Shown here: piece by piece, positions 13,852 through 22,144 of the stretch | Position numbering within the stretch: the first letter of the stretch is position 1 | How the letters are laid out: the number at the start of each line of letters is the position of its first letter | DNA from: an uncultured Corynebacterium sp. | Lineage (GTDB): Bacteria; Actinomycetota; Actinomycetes; Mycobacteriales; Mycobacteriaceae | Direction: 5' to 3' | Length of the DNA stretch: 29,007 nt | Assembly: GCF_943914015.1 (NCBI RefSeq) | Contig: NZ_CALUAK010000022.1 | Span: 1 to 29,007 of the forward strand | Notes under the pieces: generated by a model | What the model saw: only the letters and a program-made list of their open reading frames with translations | Told to the model about the DNA's origin: nothing | Database searches by the model: none | Program-made: the position numbers and the translations under genes

Positions 13852-15552
13852 TTAGCGCTCGCCGGGGCCTTTGAGCTTGACGATCTCGAACTCCCCGCGG
13901 GCGAGGTGCTCGCGGAGATCCTTCTTATCAAACTTGCCCACGCTGGTCTTATCCACGCTGGAGACGAACGTCCAGTACTCGGGCAGCATCCAGTTGGGCA
14001 GCGTCTCACGCATCGAGGCGCGCAACCGCTCTGCGGTCTTGCCCGTGGGCTCGATTCCCTCGTGAAGGACGGTGACCGCCAGAGGTCGCTCGCCCCACTT
14101 CTTGTCCGGGTAGCCGATGACAGCACATTCGATGACATCGGGGTGCGCCATGACAAGGTTTTCCAGCTGCACAGAGTAAATCCACTCACCACCGGAACGA
14201 ATAACATCACGCGCGCGATCTTCGATGGTGAGGAATCCGTCCTTAGTCACGCGGCCGACATCTCCGGTGCGCAGCCACCCGTCGTCGGTGAACTGGTCTT
14301 CCGCATCGGAAAACGGTTTGCCGCGGAAGGTCGTGACGTTGTCCGAATGGAAATATTGTCCCGTCACCCACGGGCCACGAATTTGAATCTCGCCGTGGTT
14401 GCGGTCAGTGCGCGAAACCTCCACACCGTCGGTCACCACACGGTATTCGACGGTGGCGGGGAAACGACCCTGGGAAATGCGGTACTCCCAGCGCTGCTGC
14501 CCGGAGACCCCTGATGGTGGCCGGGCGACGGTGCCTACAGGCGAGCTCTCCGTCATTCCCCACATCTGAATAACATCGACACCGTATTTCTCCTCCCACA
14601 TCTCTGTAAGAGACGGGGGGACGGGGGAGCCACCGGCGATAATTTCCGTCAGGCTCATGCGAGCCGGCGGGTGGTGGAGGTAGTGGACCATGAGCGAAAT
14701 CCACAACGTGGGTACGCCGGTTGCCACGCGCGGATGCGCCTCGGCGATGATGCGCGCAAGCCGCGCTGGCGAAACGTCTTGCCCAGGAAGGACAAGGGGA
14801 GCACCAGACATGAAAGCCGCGATGGGAACACCCCAGCTCAACACGTGGTAGATCGGAACACAGCACAGGAATGGGGTGCCGTGAGAAACCGCAAACGAAT
14901 CCTGGGTGCGCAGCGACAGCGAGTGCAAGTAGATGGAGCGGTGGGAGTAAGCCACGCCCTTCGGCGGGCCGTCCGAGGTGCCCGTCGAATAGCAGAGTGC
15001 AGCCGCCGTGTGTTCGTCCAGCTCCGGCCAGTCATAGTGCGTTGGCCGGGCGTCGATAAGCTCCTCATACGAATAAACGGCGACGGACGAGGGGAGCTGA
15101 GCCAAAACATCGGAAATATCCCCATCCCCAATGACAACAACCGCGCGAACCACAGGGCATTGCGGGAGGATAGGAATGAGAATGTTCACCAGGCGGGGAT
15201 CGCACACGATGACGGAATCCTCCGCGTGGTTAATAATGTGTGCAATTTGATCCCCCTGCAGCTGTTTATTCAGTGGCTGGAACACCGCACCCTTGCAGGC
15301 TGCGGCGAACAGAACTTCTAGGTGCTCCGGGCAGTTATACATGAGTGTCCCCACCCGTTCATCCCCGGTGATCCCCAGTTCGTCCTCCAATGCGTGAGCA
15401 AAAGCTGCGGCGCGCTTGCCAATCGCAGCAAACGTCGTCTCCTCCAGCTCATCACGGTTCGAGGAGTAGACCGTCGTATCTCCGTGAATCGTCGTGCCGT
15501 AATCGAGGATTCGTGCGACGTTCAACGGGATATCTTGCATGGTGGCGCGCAT
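13852..15552 (-). CDS. AMP-forming acyl-CoA synthetase (fatty acid-CoA ligase family)
   Basis: Activates a carboxylic acid, probably medium- or long-chain fatty acid, to acyl-CoA through an acyl-AMP. The 566-residue protein has the phosphate-binding loop YSTGTSDGPPKG (188-199), QMWGMTESSP, the hinge region GWLRTGDVG with DRARDVIRSGGEWI, and the C-terminal SVGKFDKKDLR that holds the catalytic lysine. In C. glutamicum an acyl-CoA synthetase gene also precedes rho, so this is probably the conserved neighbour. ATG 15552 lies seven bases after a minus-strand TAAAGT (15565 to 15560), consistent with a leaderless transcript divergent from rho. Substrate chain length cannot be read from the sequence. 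Confidence 0.92.
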   Translation of the reverse strand: MRATMQDIPLNVARILDYGTTIHGDTTVYSSNRDELEETTFAAIGKRAAAFAHALEDELGITGDERVGTLMYNCPEHLEVLFAAACKGAVFQPLNKQLQGDQIAHIINHAEDSVIVCDPRLVNILIPILPQCPVVRAVVVIGDGDISDVLAQLPSSVAVYSYEELIDARPTHYDWPELDEHTAAALCYSTGTSDGPPKGVAYSHRSIYLHSLSLRTQDSFAVSHGTPFLCCVPIYHVLSWGVPIAAFMSGAPLVLPGQDVSPARLARIIAEAHPRVATGVPTLWISLMVHYLHHPPARMSLTEIIAGGSPVPPSLTEMWEEKYGVDVIQMWGMTESSPVGTVARPPSGVSGQQRWEYRISQGRFPATVEYRVVTDGVEVSRTDRNHGEIQIRGPWVTGQYFHSDNVTTFRGKPFSDAEDQFTDDGWLRTGDVGRVTKDGFLTIEDRARDVIRSGGEWIYSVQLENLVMAHPDVIECAVIGYPDKKWGERPLAVTVLHEGIEPTGKTAERLRASMRETLPNWMLPEYWTFVSSVDKTSVGKFDKKDLREHLARGEFEIVKLKGPGER

Positions 15553-15573
15553 AACACAAACTTTAACCTAATG

Positions 15574-15603
15574 TTGTCGTGCAATGGGCGTATGGGTTAG
15601 GAT
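15574..15603 (+). promoter_or_regulatory. rho promoter candidate
   Basis: TTGTCG (15574-15579) and TAGGAT (15598-15603) are 18 bases apart, predicting a start near 15610 and a leader of about 130 bases. It is back to back with the start of the acyl-CoA synthetase gene. Confidence 0.55.
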
Positions 15604-15618
15604 GGACGGCGAAACAGA

Positions 15619-15721
15619 TGCGGGTACTCACTTCTTCCCGCAATATTCCAAGTTTTGTCGTTCCCATCGCGGAACTTCTTTTCAAGAAATTACCTCTAAC
15701 TACCGCTGTCTCAAGGCGGTA
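15619..15721 (+). promoter_or_regulatory. rho leader with two stem-loops
   Basis: TGCGGG (15619-15624) pairs with CCCGCA (15637-15642). TACCGC (15701-15706) pairs with GCGGTA (15716-15721), ending two bases before the ribosome site AAAGGA (15724-15729). Rho is autoregulated in several bacteria through termination in its leader, so this long leader may serve the same purpose; that is inference. Confidence 0.35.
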
Positions 15722-15739
15722 CGAAAGGAATATGTGTCA

Positions 15740-17656
15740 ATGACGGACAACGTGGATCTGTCAAAGCTGAAGCTCTCAGAGCTCAAGCAGATCGCCCAGG
15801 AAAAGGGAATCAAAGGGGTATCTGGGCTCCGCAAGCAGGCGCTAATCGATCGCCTCGCAGCCGAACTTAACGGGGATGCACAACAGCCCAACCGCGAAGC
15901 TAGCAAGCCGCGCCGGGCAACGCGCAGGGCTCAGTCCACAGGAAAGGGGGAGGCTGAGGCTTCCGCGACGATCGTGGAAGAGCCCGCTGCCGATAATCAG
16001 GCTTCTACAGATGATTCCTCCGCTGAGGATTCTGCACAGGAGGACTCGCACTCCTCACAGAACAATGACCGCAAGGATAGAGCCCACCAGTCACGGTCGC
16101 AGGCTCGTCGCGCGCGTCGCGTTCGCCAGAAGATGAACCACCGTCGCAATCGCGATAACCGCGACAACGAGGACAACAACAACGGTGGTCGCAACGACAA
16201 CCGTCGCCGTAATCGTGACAACCGTGACAATGAGGACAACGATTCGCGCAATAACGAGGACCATCACGGTTCCGACAGGTGGCACGATAATGACAACCGC
16301 GGTTCCGAGGATCGCCACGACGACCGGAATGAGCGTAACGATCGCGACAACAACCGTCGCGGTGGCCGTGGCCGTTCGCGTAATGATCGCAACGATAAGT
16401 ACGAGCGCAACGACCATAACGACAAGAACGAGCGCAACAACGACAACGACGATGCGCAGCAGATGCAGCAGATTGCCGGCATCCTGGACATCATTGATTC
16501 CAACATTGCCTTCGTTCGCACGACGGGCTACCAGGCAGGCAGCCAGGACGTGTTCGTTCCGCAGCAGATGATTCGCCGCTACGGCATGCGCCGTGGTGAT
16601 TACATCCAGGGGGCTATCCGCGCTCCGCGTGAGGGCGCTAACCAGGACAACAACAATCGTGGTCGTGGCCGCAACAACCGTGGTCGGCAGAAGAACAACG
16701 CACTGCAGCGCGTCGATTCCATCAACATGCTGCCGCCGGAAAACGCCAAGCAGCGGCCTGATTTTTCCAAGCTCACCCCGCTGTACCCGAACCAGCGCCT
16801 GCGCCTGGAAACACAGCCGAACATTCTCACCACCCGCGTCATTGACCTGGTGATGCCGATCGGCAAGGGCCAGCGTGCGCTCATCGTCTCCCCGCCGAAG
16901 GCCGGCAAGACCACCGTCCTCAAGACGGTTGCCAACGCCATTTCTACGAACAACCCCGAGTGCCACCTCATGGTTGTCCTCGTGGATGAGCGTCCCGAGG
17001 AAGTGACGGACATGCAGCGCAGCGTCAACGGTGAGGTTATTGCCTCTACGTTCGATCGCCCGCCGTCAGAGCACACCGCTGTGGCTGAGCTGGCAATCGA
17101 GCGCGCGAAGCGCCTCGTGGAGCTCGGCAGCGACGTTGTTGTCCTCCTGGACTCCATCACTCGCCTTGGTCGTGCATACAACAACTCGTCGCCTGCCTCC
17201 GGACGTATTCTTTCCGGTGGTGTGGACTCCAACGCCCTGTACCCGCCGAAGCGGTTCCTCGGCGCTGCCCGCAACATCGAAAACGGTGGCTCGCTGACCA
17301 TCATTGCTACGGCAATGGTCGAGACGGGATCCGCCGGCGATACGGTGATCTTCGAGGAGTTCAAGGGCACCGGCAACGCGGAGCTGAAGCTGGATCGCAA
17401 GATCGCCGAGCGTCGCGTGTTCCCTGCCGTGGATATCAACCCTTCGGGCACCCGCAAGGACGACCTCCTGCTTGCCCCCGACGAGGCGAAGCTGGTGCAC
17501 AAGCTGCGCCGGATTATGAGTGCGCTTGATTCCCAGGCCGCCATCGACCTGCTTATCAAGCAGCTGAAGAAGACCAAGTCGAACCGCGAATTCATGCGCG
17601 CGCTGGCTACGTCTGCACCGATGGCTGCGGGCGAGACGGAGGAGGATTACATCTAA
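15740..17656 (+). CDS. rho: Transcription termination factor Rho
   Basis: Hexameric RNA-dependent ATPase that ends transcription of untranslated RNA. From ATG 15740 the protein has 638 residues, longer than E. coli Rho (419). An N-terminal helical domain with LSELKQIAQEKGIKGVSGLR is followed by a long low-complexity insertion (about 40-240) rich in Asn, Asp, Arg and Glu, including RDNRDNEDN twice. The RNA-binding fold begins near GILDIIDSNIAFVRTTGY. The motor has Walker A PPKAGKTT (385-392), LVDERPEEVTDM and VVLLDSITRLGRAYN. ATG 15740 has AAAGGA ten bases upstream; the open frame upstream to 15584 starts inside the promoter and is not coding. It is followed directly by prfA. Long charged insertions are typical of actinobacterial Rho. 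Confidence 0.97.
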   Translation: MTDNVDLSKLKLSELKQIAQEKGIKGVSGLRKQALIDRLAAELNGDAQQPNREASKPRRATRRAQSTGKGEAEASATIVEEPAADNQASTDDSSAEDSAQEDSHSSQNNDRKDRAHQSRSQARRARRVRQKMNHRRNRDNRDNEDNNNGGRNDNRRRNRDNRDNEDNDSRNNEDHHGSDRWHDNDNRGSEDRHDDRNERNDRDNNRRGGRGRSRNDRNDKYERNDHNDKNERNNDNDDAQQMQQIAGILDIIDSNIAFVRTTGYQAGSQDVFVPQQMIRRYGMRRGDYIQGAIRAPREGANQDNNNRGRGRNNRGRQKNNALQRVDSINMLPPENAKQRPDFSKLTPLYPNQRLRLETQPNILTTRVIDLVMPIGKGQRALIVSPPKAGKTTVLKTVANAISTNNPECHLMVVLVDERPEEVTDMQRSVNGEVIASTFDRPPSEHTAVAELAIERAKRLVELGSDVVVLLDSITRLGRAYNNSSPASGRILSGGVDSNALYPPKRFLGAARNIENGGSLTIIATAMVETGSAGDTVIFEEFKGTGNAELKLDRKIAERRVFPAVDINPSGTRKDDLLLAPDEAKLVHKLRRIMSALDSQAAIDLLIKQLKKTKSNREFMRALATSAPMAAGETEEDYI

Positions 17657-18733
17657 ATGGCGACTCATGTCTCCGCAGTAGATGACATTCTTGCTGAATA
17701 CCAGGGTCTTGAGGCCCAGATGGCGGATCCGGAGTTCGCAAATAGCCCGGATAACGTTCGCAAGGCCGGCAAGCGCTACAGCCAGCTGCAGCCCATCGTG
17801 AACCTGAACGCGGAGCTGGAGCAGGCCCGCGCCGATCTTTCTGATGCGAAAGAGCTGGCCTACGAGGATTCCGCGTTTGCCAGTGAGGTCGAGCGCCTTG
17901 AGCCGAAGGTCGTCGAGCTGGAGGAAAAGCTCGCCGATATGCTCGCTCCGCGCGACCCGCACGATCCCGATGACATGGTCATGGAGATCAAGGCTGGTGC
18001 CGGCGGCGAGGAGGCTGCCCTGTTCGCAGGGGAACTCGTCCGCATGTACCAGCGCTACGCAGAAAAACACGGTTTTGTCACCGAGGTTTTGGATGAATCC
18101 GAGTCCGATCTCGGCGGTGTGAAGGACATGACGCTGTCGATCCGCTCGAAGACCCCGTCGCAGGATGGTGCCTGGAGCGTGTTCAAGTTCGAGGGTGGCG
18201 TGCACCGCGTGCAGCGTATCCCCGTGACGGAATCGAACGGGCGCATCCAGACATCGGCAGCCGGCGTGCTTGTGTACCCGGAGCCCGACGAAGTAGGGGA
18301 GGTGGAGATCGACGAGAAGGATATCCGCGTCGATGTCTACCGTTCCTCCGGTAAGGGCGGCCAGGGCGTGAACACGACGGACTCTGCCGTACGCCTTACT
18401 CACCTGCCCACCGGCATCGTCGTGACCTGCCAGAAGGAGCGCTCCCAGATCCAGAACAAGGCCCGCGCCATGCAGGTTCTACAGGCCCGCCTGCAGCAGA
18501 TGGAAGAGGAGAAGGCTGAGGCAGAGGCCGCTGAGGGCCGCCACGCGCAGGTGCGGACGATGGATCGCTCTGAGCGCATCCGCACCTACAACTGGCCGGA
18601 GAACCGCATCACCGATCACCGCATTGGCTACAAGGCAAACAACCTGGACAGTGTGCTCGATGGTGACATGGAAGCTCTCCTGACTGCGCTCCAGGACGCG
18701 GACCGTCAGACCCGCTTGGAGGCAGAGGATTAA
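17657..18733 (+). CDS. prfA: Peptide chain release factor 1
   Basis: Releases the finished peptide at UAA and UAG codons. The 358-residue protein has the stop-recognition tripeptide PVT (189-191, in IPVTESNGRIQTSAAG) in the position of PAT in E. coli RF1, and the GGQ motif (234-236, in GKGGQGVNTTDSAVR) that enters the peptidyl transferase centre. The glutamine is the methylation target of the next gene product, PrmC. The ATG directly follows the rho stop (TAA then ATG), with GGAGG in the last codons of rho 11 bases upstream, so rho and prfA are coupled. Its stop codon overlaps the prmC start. Confidence 0.97.
   Translation: MATHVSAVDDILAEYQGLEAQMADPEFANSPDNVRKAGKRYSQLQPIVNLNAELEQARADLSDAKELAYEDSAFASEVERLEPKVVELEEKLADMLAPRDPHDPDDMVMEIKAGAGGEEAALFAGELVRMYQRYAEKHGFVTEVLDESESDLGGVKDMTLSIRSKTPSQDGAWSVFKFEGGVHRVQRIPVTESNGRIQTSAAGVLVYPEPDEVGEVEIDEKDIRVDVYRSSGKGGQGVNTTDSAVRLTHLPTGIVVTCQKERSQIQNKARAMQVLQARLQQMEEEKAEAEAAEGRHAQVRTMDRSERIRTYNWPENRITDHRIGYKANNLDSVLDGDMEALLTALQDADRQTRLEAED
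18718..18731 (+). promoter_or_regulatory. Shine-Dalgarno and AUU start of prmC
   Basis: GGAGG (18718-18722) lies six bases before ATT (18729-18731), inside the end of prfA. ATTAA contains both the prmC start and the prfA stop TAA. No ATG, GTG or TTG is in frame between the preceding in-frame stop (18681) and TTG 18828. Confidence 0.6.
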
Positions 18734-19538
18734 GCTCTCCCAGGCATTACGGTCGGCGGCGGACGAACTGTCCGCCGCCGGTTGCGCATCTCCGCTTGTC
18801 GACGCCCGGCTCATCGCCGCTCATCTGTTGCGCACCGATGTGGGTACGCTCTTTTTTCACGACGACATACCCGCCGGTTTCTGGGAGCTCGTTCATCGTC
18901 GCGCAACAAGGGAGCCCCTGCAGTGGATTCTCGGCAGCGCGCCGTTTGGTCCCCTCGATCTCAAGGTGGGGCCGGGGGTTTTCATCCCCCGCCCCGAAAC
19001 GGAAATATTGGCGGATTGGGCAGTGAATCTGCGGGCTTCCTCGTATGCGGATTTGTGCACGGGATCCGGTGCAATCGTCGCCTACATTGCTCATTTCCTT
19101 CCCCACGCGCACGTGTGCGCAGCTGAAAAATCACCCGAGGCGGCCCGCTACGCCAGAGACAATGGGGCACCCAACCTGTGGGTGGGCGATGTTCTCGATA
19201 CCGCAGCCTGCGTGGCTGCGCTCGACCCGGAGGGGAAGGGATTCGATGTCGTCGTCTCCAACCCTCCCTACGTGCCGGAGACTGCCCAGGTCTCCCCGGA
19301 AGTCGAAGCTGACCCCCATGATGCGGTGTTTGCCGGCGAGGATGGAATGTCTTTCATCCCGCAGCTCGCGCACACAGCGTTCGCGCTTGTGCGGCCCGGT
19401 GGAGTCTTTGGAGTAGAGCACGACGATGCCACTCAACCCGCCGTGTGCGACGCGCTTGCCGCAGCAGGCTTCACCGGCATCACGCCCCTGACGGATCTGG
19501 CCGGGAAACCCCGATTTGTCACCGCAGTCAAGCCATAA
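18729..19538 (+). CDS. prmC: Release factor glutamine methyltransferase
   Basis: Methylates the GGQ glutamine of release factors using S-adenosylmethionine. Read from ATT 18729 the protein has 269 residues and a complete N-terminal helical domain (KLSQALRSAADELSAAG, then DARLIAAHLLRTDVG). This is followed by FIPRPETE, the SAM motif DLCTGSGAIVAYIA and the catalytic NPPY (in VVSNPPYVP). A TTG at 18828 would give 236 residues and cut away the first 33 residues of the release-factor-binding domain. ATT is preferred because the family N-terminus starts exactly there and because GGAGG is ideally placed. The gene overlaps prfA by five bases, so enzyme and substrate are translated together. AUU starts are rare and known for infC of E. 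coli. Confidence 0.9.
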   Translation: MKLSQALRSAADELSAAGCASPLVDARLIAAHLLRTDVGTLFFHDDIPAGFWELVHRRATREPLQWILGSAPFGPLDLKVGPGVFIPRPETEILADWAVNLRASSYADLCTGSGAIVAYIAHFLPHAHVCAAEKSPEAARYARDNGAPNLWVGDVLDTAACVAALDPEGKGFDVVVSNPPYVPETAQVSPEVEADPHDAVFAGEDGMSFIPQLAHTAFALVRPGGVFGVEHDDATQPAVCDALAAAGFTGITPLTDLAGKPRFVTAVKP

Positions 19539-19648
19539 TCCTAGATTTTCGTATCAAAGTGTAGGTTCCGGCTCTTCTTCTGCCATTATCTGCACGACCT
19601 TTGAGAAGGTCTTCGCTGCGCTCGCCGGGGAAGCGTTGCAGAAAGCTT

Positions 19649-20023
19649 CTATCCCGGATGCTTCTCTTCGATGGAAGGATCCTCTTTTCCACTCGCGCGC
19701 TCAGAAGCGCGCCCACGCTCGCGCTGTCTCGTCCCGTCGTGCGTCGAGCCAATCCAGTGGAGAAGGCGGTGGATGCTCTCATCGGCGATGGCATAGTAGA
19801 TGTTCCTTCCGTCGCGCATCGCCGCGACCGTGCCGTTTCCTTCCATCACGCGGAGCGCGGCAGATGTCGTAGGGATACGGAGCCCGGTGGTCTCCGCAAG
19901 CTCGCTGACGGTGAGCACGTTTTGTCCCGCATGGTGGATGGCAGTTAGCAGGGAGAGACGAGTGGGGTCGCTAAGGATTTTGAACGTATGCGCCCACCGT
20001 TCAATGTGTACCGATTCTGTCAC
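19649..20023 (-). CDS. ArsR-family transcriptional regulator
   Basis: Winged-helix repressor of the ArsR/SmtB type, usually metal-responsive. The 124-residue protein has WAHTFKILSDPTRLSLLTAI, a helix-turn-helix around VSELAETTGLRIPTTSAALR, and the wing MEGNGTVAAMRDGRNIYYAI. The cysteines of ArsR/CadC-type sites are absent. The C-terminal helix reads DESIHRLLHWIGSTHD, with three histidines and one Asp near the positions of SmtB/NmtR-type sites, but the spacing is not exact. The charged tail (GRASERASGKEDPSIEEKH) looks disordered. GTG 20023 has AGGAGG five bases upstream. It is divergent from tsaC and no transporter or metal gene lies beside it, so the target and signal are unknown. Confidence 0.85.
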   Translation of the reverse strand: MTESVHIERWAHTFKILSDPTRLSLLTAIHHAGQNVLTVSELAETTGLRIPTTSAALRVMEGNGTVAAMRDGRNIYYAIADESIHRLLHWIGSTHDGTRQRERGRASERASGKEDPSIEEKHPG

Positions 20024-20220
20024 GTGAACCTCCTGCACGCGGTTTGCTTTCAGCCGTATTTTAGCGTTTCTGGCGGAGGCAACCACGGGCACAATGCTTA
20101 CGCAGAACGAAAACAAGCAAGGAGGTGGCCACTGTTTCCTGCCCAGTGAAGGGTAGAGGGGTGAAGCGGGGTAACATATGGCGGTGTTACATGGAAGCTA
20201 CGGAAAAAGGGGTGCGGCCA

Positions 20221-20859
20221 GTGTCGCGTACGTTTAACTGTCTGGATGAAAAGACGAGGGAAGTAGGCCTCAATTCGGCTGCCGATGCGGTGGAAGCAGG
20301 CCGACTCGTCGTCATTCCCACTGACACGGTGTACGGCATTGGATGCAACGCGTTTAACCCGGAGGCAGTAAACAAGCTTCTCCAGGCTAAGCATCGCGGC
20401 CCGGACATGCCGGTGCCCGTGCTCGTGGGAAGCTGGGACACCGTTCGCGGACTGTCGCGGGACTACACGCGCCAGATGAATGTCCTCATCGAAGCCTTCT
20501 GGCCAGGTGGATTGTCCATCGTCGTTCCGCAGGCGCCCAGCCTGACGTGGAACCTAGGCGATACGAACGGCTCCGTCATGCTGCGTATGCCACTGCAAAA
20601 GCTGGCGATCGAGCTGCTTCAGAAGACCGGCCCGATGGCCGTCTCCTCAGCAAATATCTCCGGCCAGCCGCCGGCGCTTAACGCGAAGGAAGCAGAAGAG
20701 CAGCTCGGCAATTCCGTCAGCGTCTACCTCGAGGGCGGGCAGGCTGAGATCGGTACCCCATCCACCATCATCGACCTCACACAGGCGACACCGACGATTC
20801 TGCGCGAGGGGGCAATCCCCAGCGAAAAGATCTTCGAGGTGCTCAAAGCCCAGGCCTAG
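20221..20859 (+). CDS. tsaC: L-threonylcarbamoyladenylate synthase (Sua5/YrdC/YwlC)
   Basis: Makes threonylcarbamoyl-AMP from threonine, bicarbonate and ATP for the t6A modification of ANN-decoding tRNAs. The 212-residue protein contains AGRLVVIPTDTVYGIGCNAF, the KxR nucleotide-binding motif (AKHRGPDMPVPVLV), FWPGGLSIV, MAVSSANISGQPP and PSTIIDL. It lacks the extra C-terminal Sua5 domain, so it is the short YrdC type. GTG 20221 gives MSRTFNCLDEKTREVG, which parallels the mycobacterial N-terminus, and has AAGGGG nine bases upstream. An ATG at 20191 is possible: it lies 13 bases after TAACAT (20172-20177). The rho-prfA-prmC-tsaC-wecA-atp order is as in other corynebacteria, except that the ArsR gene intervenes here. 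Confidence 0.94.
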   Translation: MSRTFNCLDEKTREVGLNSAADAVEAGRLVVIPTDTVYGIGCNAFNPEAVNKLLQAKHRGPDMPVPVLVGSWDTVRGLSRDYTRQMNVLIEAFWPGGLSIVVPQAPSLTWNLGDTNGSVMLRMPLQKLAIELLQKTGPMAVSSANISGQPPALNAKEAEEQLGNSVSVYLEGGQAEIGTPSTIIDLTQATPTILREGAIPSEKIFEVLKAQA

Positions 20860-21010
20860 GAAGAACACTCGCTTATCCCCGGTGCGTGACTGTGCGCGAG
20901 GACAGCGAGGATGTGCGTCGAAAAGCACACACCCCCGTGCTGACATGCGCGGTGACCAGAGCGAAGAGGGCTAGGATAATGCCCACAACAACAGCGACGA
21001 CAGGAGACGT

Positions 21011-22141
21011 GTGGGAACAGCAGGCGTAGGCGTACCGCTTCGAGAACTCGGAGTGGTCCTCCTTACTGCGCTTGTCTTTACCTACCTCACCACGGGCATC
21101 GTGCGCTCCCTGGTCATCCGCTCCGGGCACCTGTCTGAGATTCGTGAGCGCGATGTCCACACGATACGCAAGCCACAGCTTGGTGGCCTGGCGATGTTCA
21201 CAGGCTTCCTTATTGCGGTCTACCTTGCCCAACAACTACCGGCTCTAACGCGTGGATTTCGTCCCATCACACCGGAAATGGATGCGATACTGGTAGCTTC
21301 CGCGATCATTGTGCTCGTCGGTGTGATCGATGACTTATATGAGCTCGATGCGCTGAGCAAACTCGTTGGACAGGTTGCGGCGGCGCTTGTTATGAGCCTC
21401 ATGGGGCTGCGGTGGTCCATTTTGTACCTCCCCATCGGCGACGGGACAACACTCGTTCTCGACAGCGCCCAATCGACGATTCTCACCACCCTGTTCGCCG
21501 TCGCACTCATGAACGCCATCAACTTCGTTGACGGCATTGACGGTCTGGCATCCGGGGTTGGGATGATTTCCGGTCTGGCCACACTCGCCTTTGCGCTGTC
21601 CATCCTCCATGACCAAGGTGGTGCTGTTGCCGCCTACCCGCCGGCCATCATTGCTGCCGGACTTGTGGGCATGTGCGCGGGGTTTCTCCCACACAACTTT
21701 GCCCCCTCCCGAATCTTCATGGGGGACACCGGGGCGATGTTCATCGGACTGCTGTTGGCGGCGGCCTCGACCTCGGCATCGGGAAAGATCAACATGAGCC
21801 TCTACGGCACGGCTGATTTCATCGCCTCCATGAGCCCACTTTTTGTTGTCCTCGCCAGCGTTTTCATTCCAATGCTCGACCTCATCATGGCCGTCACGCG
21901 TCGGTTGGCGCGGGGGCAGTCGCCTTTTACCGCTGACCGCAAGCATCTCCATCACCGGCTTCTGCGCATGGGGCACAGCCAGAAGCAGGTTGTCCTCGTG
22001 CTCTACACCTGGGTGGGAGTTGTGGCTTTTGGCGCTGTGGGATTCACCATCTTCCCACCTCTGTGGGCACTTATCATGCTGGCAGTCGCAGTTGTCTTCG
22101 CCATCTGGTACACCGTGCGCCCCGCTGGGTTACACTTTTGA
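21011..22141 (+). CDS. wecA: Polyprenyl-phosphate GlcNAc-1-phosphate transferase
   Basis: Integral membrane enzyme (also called Rfe) that transfers GlcNAc-1-phosphate from UDP-GlcNAc to decaprenyl phosphate, the first step of the arabinogalactan linkage unit in mycolic-acid bacteria. The 376-residue protein has about ten to eleven membrane segments and the family's cytoplasmic motifs: DVHTIRKPQLGG near residue 48, VIDDLYELD (DD at 107-108), NFVDGIDGLASG, FMGDTGAMFIG and the HxHH-type loop ADRKHLHHRLL. The GTG start at 21011 has AGGAG upstream. The stop is three bases from atpI. A TAGGAT -10 candidate lies at 20972-20977 with no clear -35. Confidence 0.93.
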   Translation: MGTAGVGVPLRELGVVLLTALVFTYLTTGIVRSLVIRSGHLSEIRERDVHTIRKPQLGGLAMFTGFLIAVYLAQQLPALTRGFRPITPEMDAILVASAIIVLVGVIDDLYELDALSKLVGQVAAALVMSLMGLRWSILYLPIGDGTTLVLDSAQSTILTTLFAVALMNAINFVDGIDGLASGVGMISGLATLAFALSILHDQGGAVAAYPPAIIAAGLVGMCAGFLPHNFAPSRIFMGDTGAMFIGLLLAAASTSASGKINMSLYGTADFIASMSPLFVVLASVFIPMLDLIMAVTRRLARGQSPFTADRKHLHHRLLRMGHSQKQVVLVLYTWVGVVAFGAVGFTIFPPLWALIMLAVAVVFAIWYTVRPAGLHF

Positions 22142-22144
22142 CCT

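Noticed and set aside
15584..15739. N-terminal extension of Rho (52 residues)
   Set aside because: The frame is open but overlaps the promoter and leader, has no ribosome site at its start and reads unlike any Rho N-terminus.
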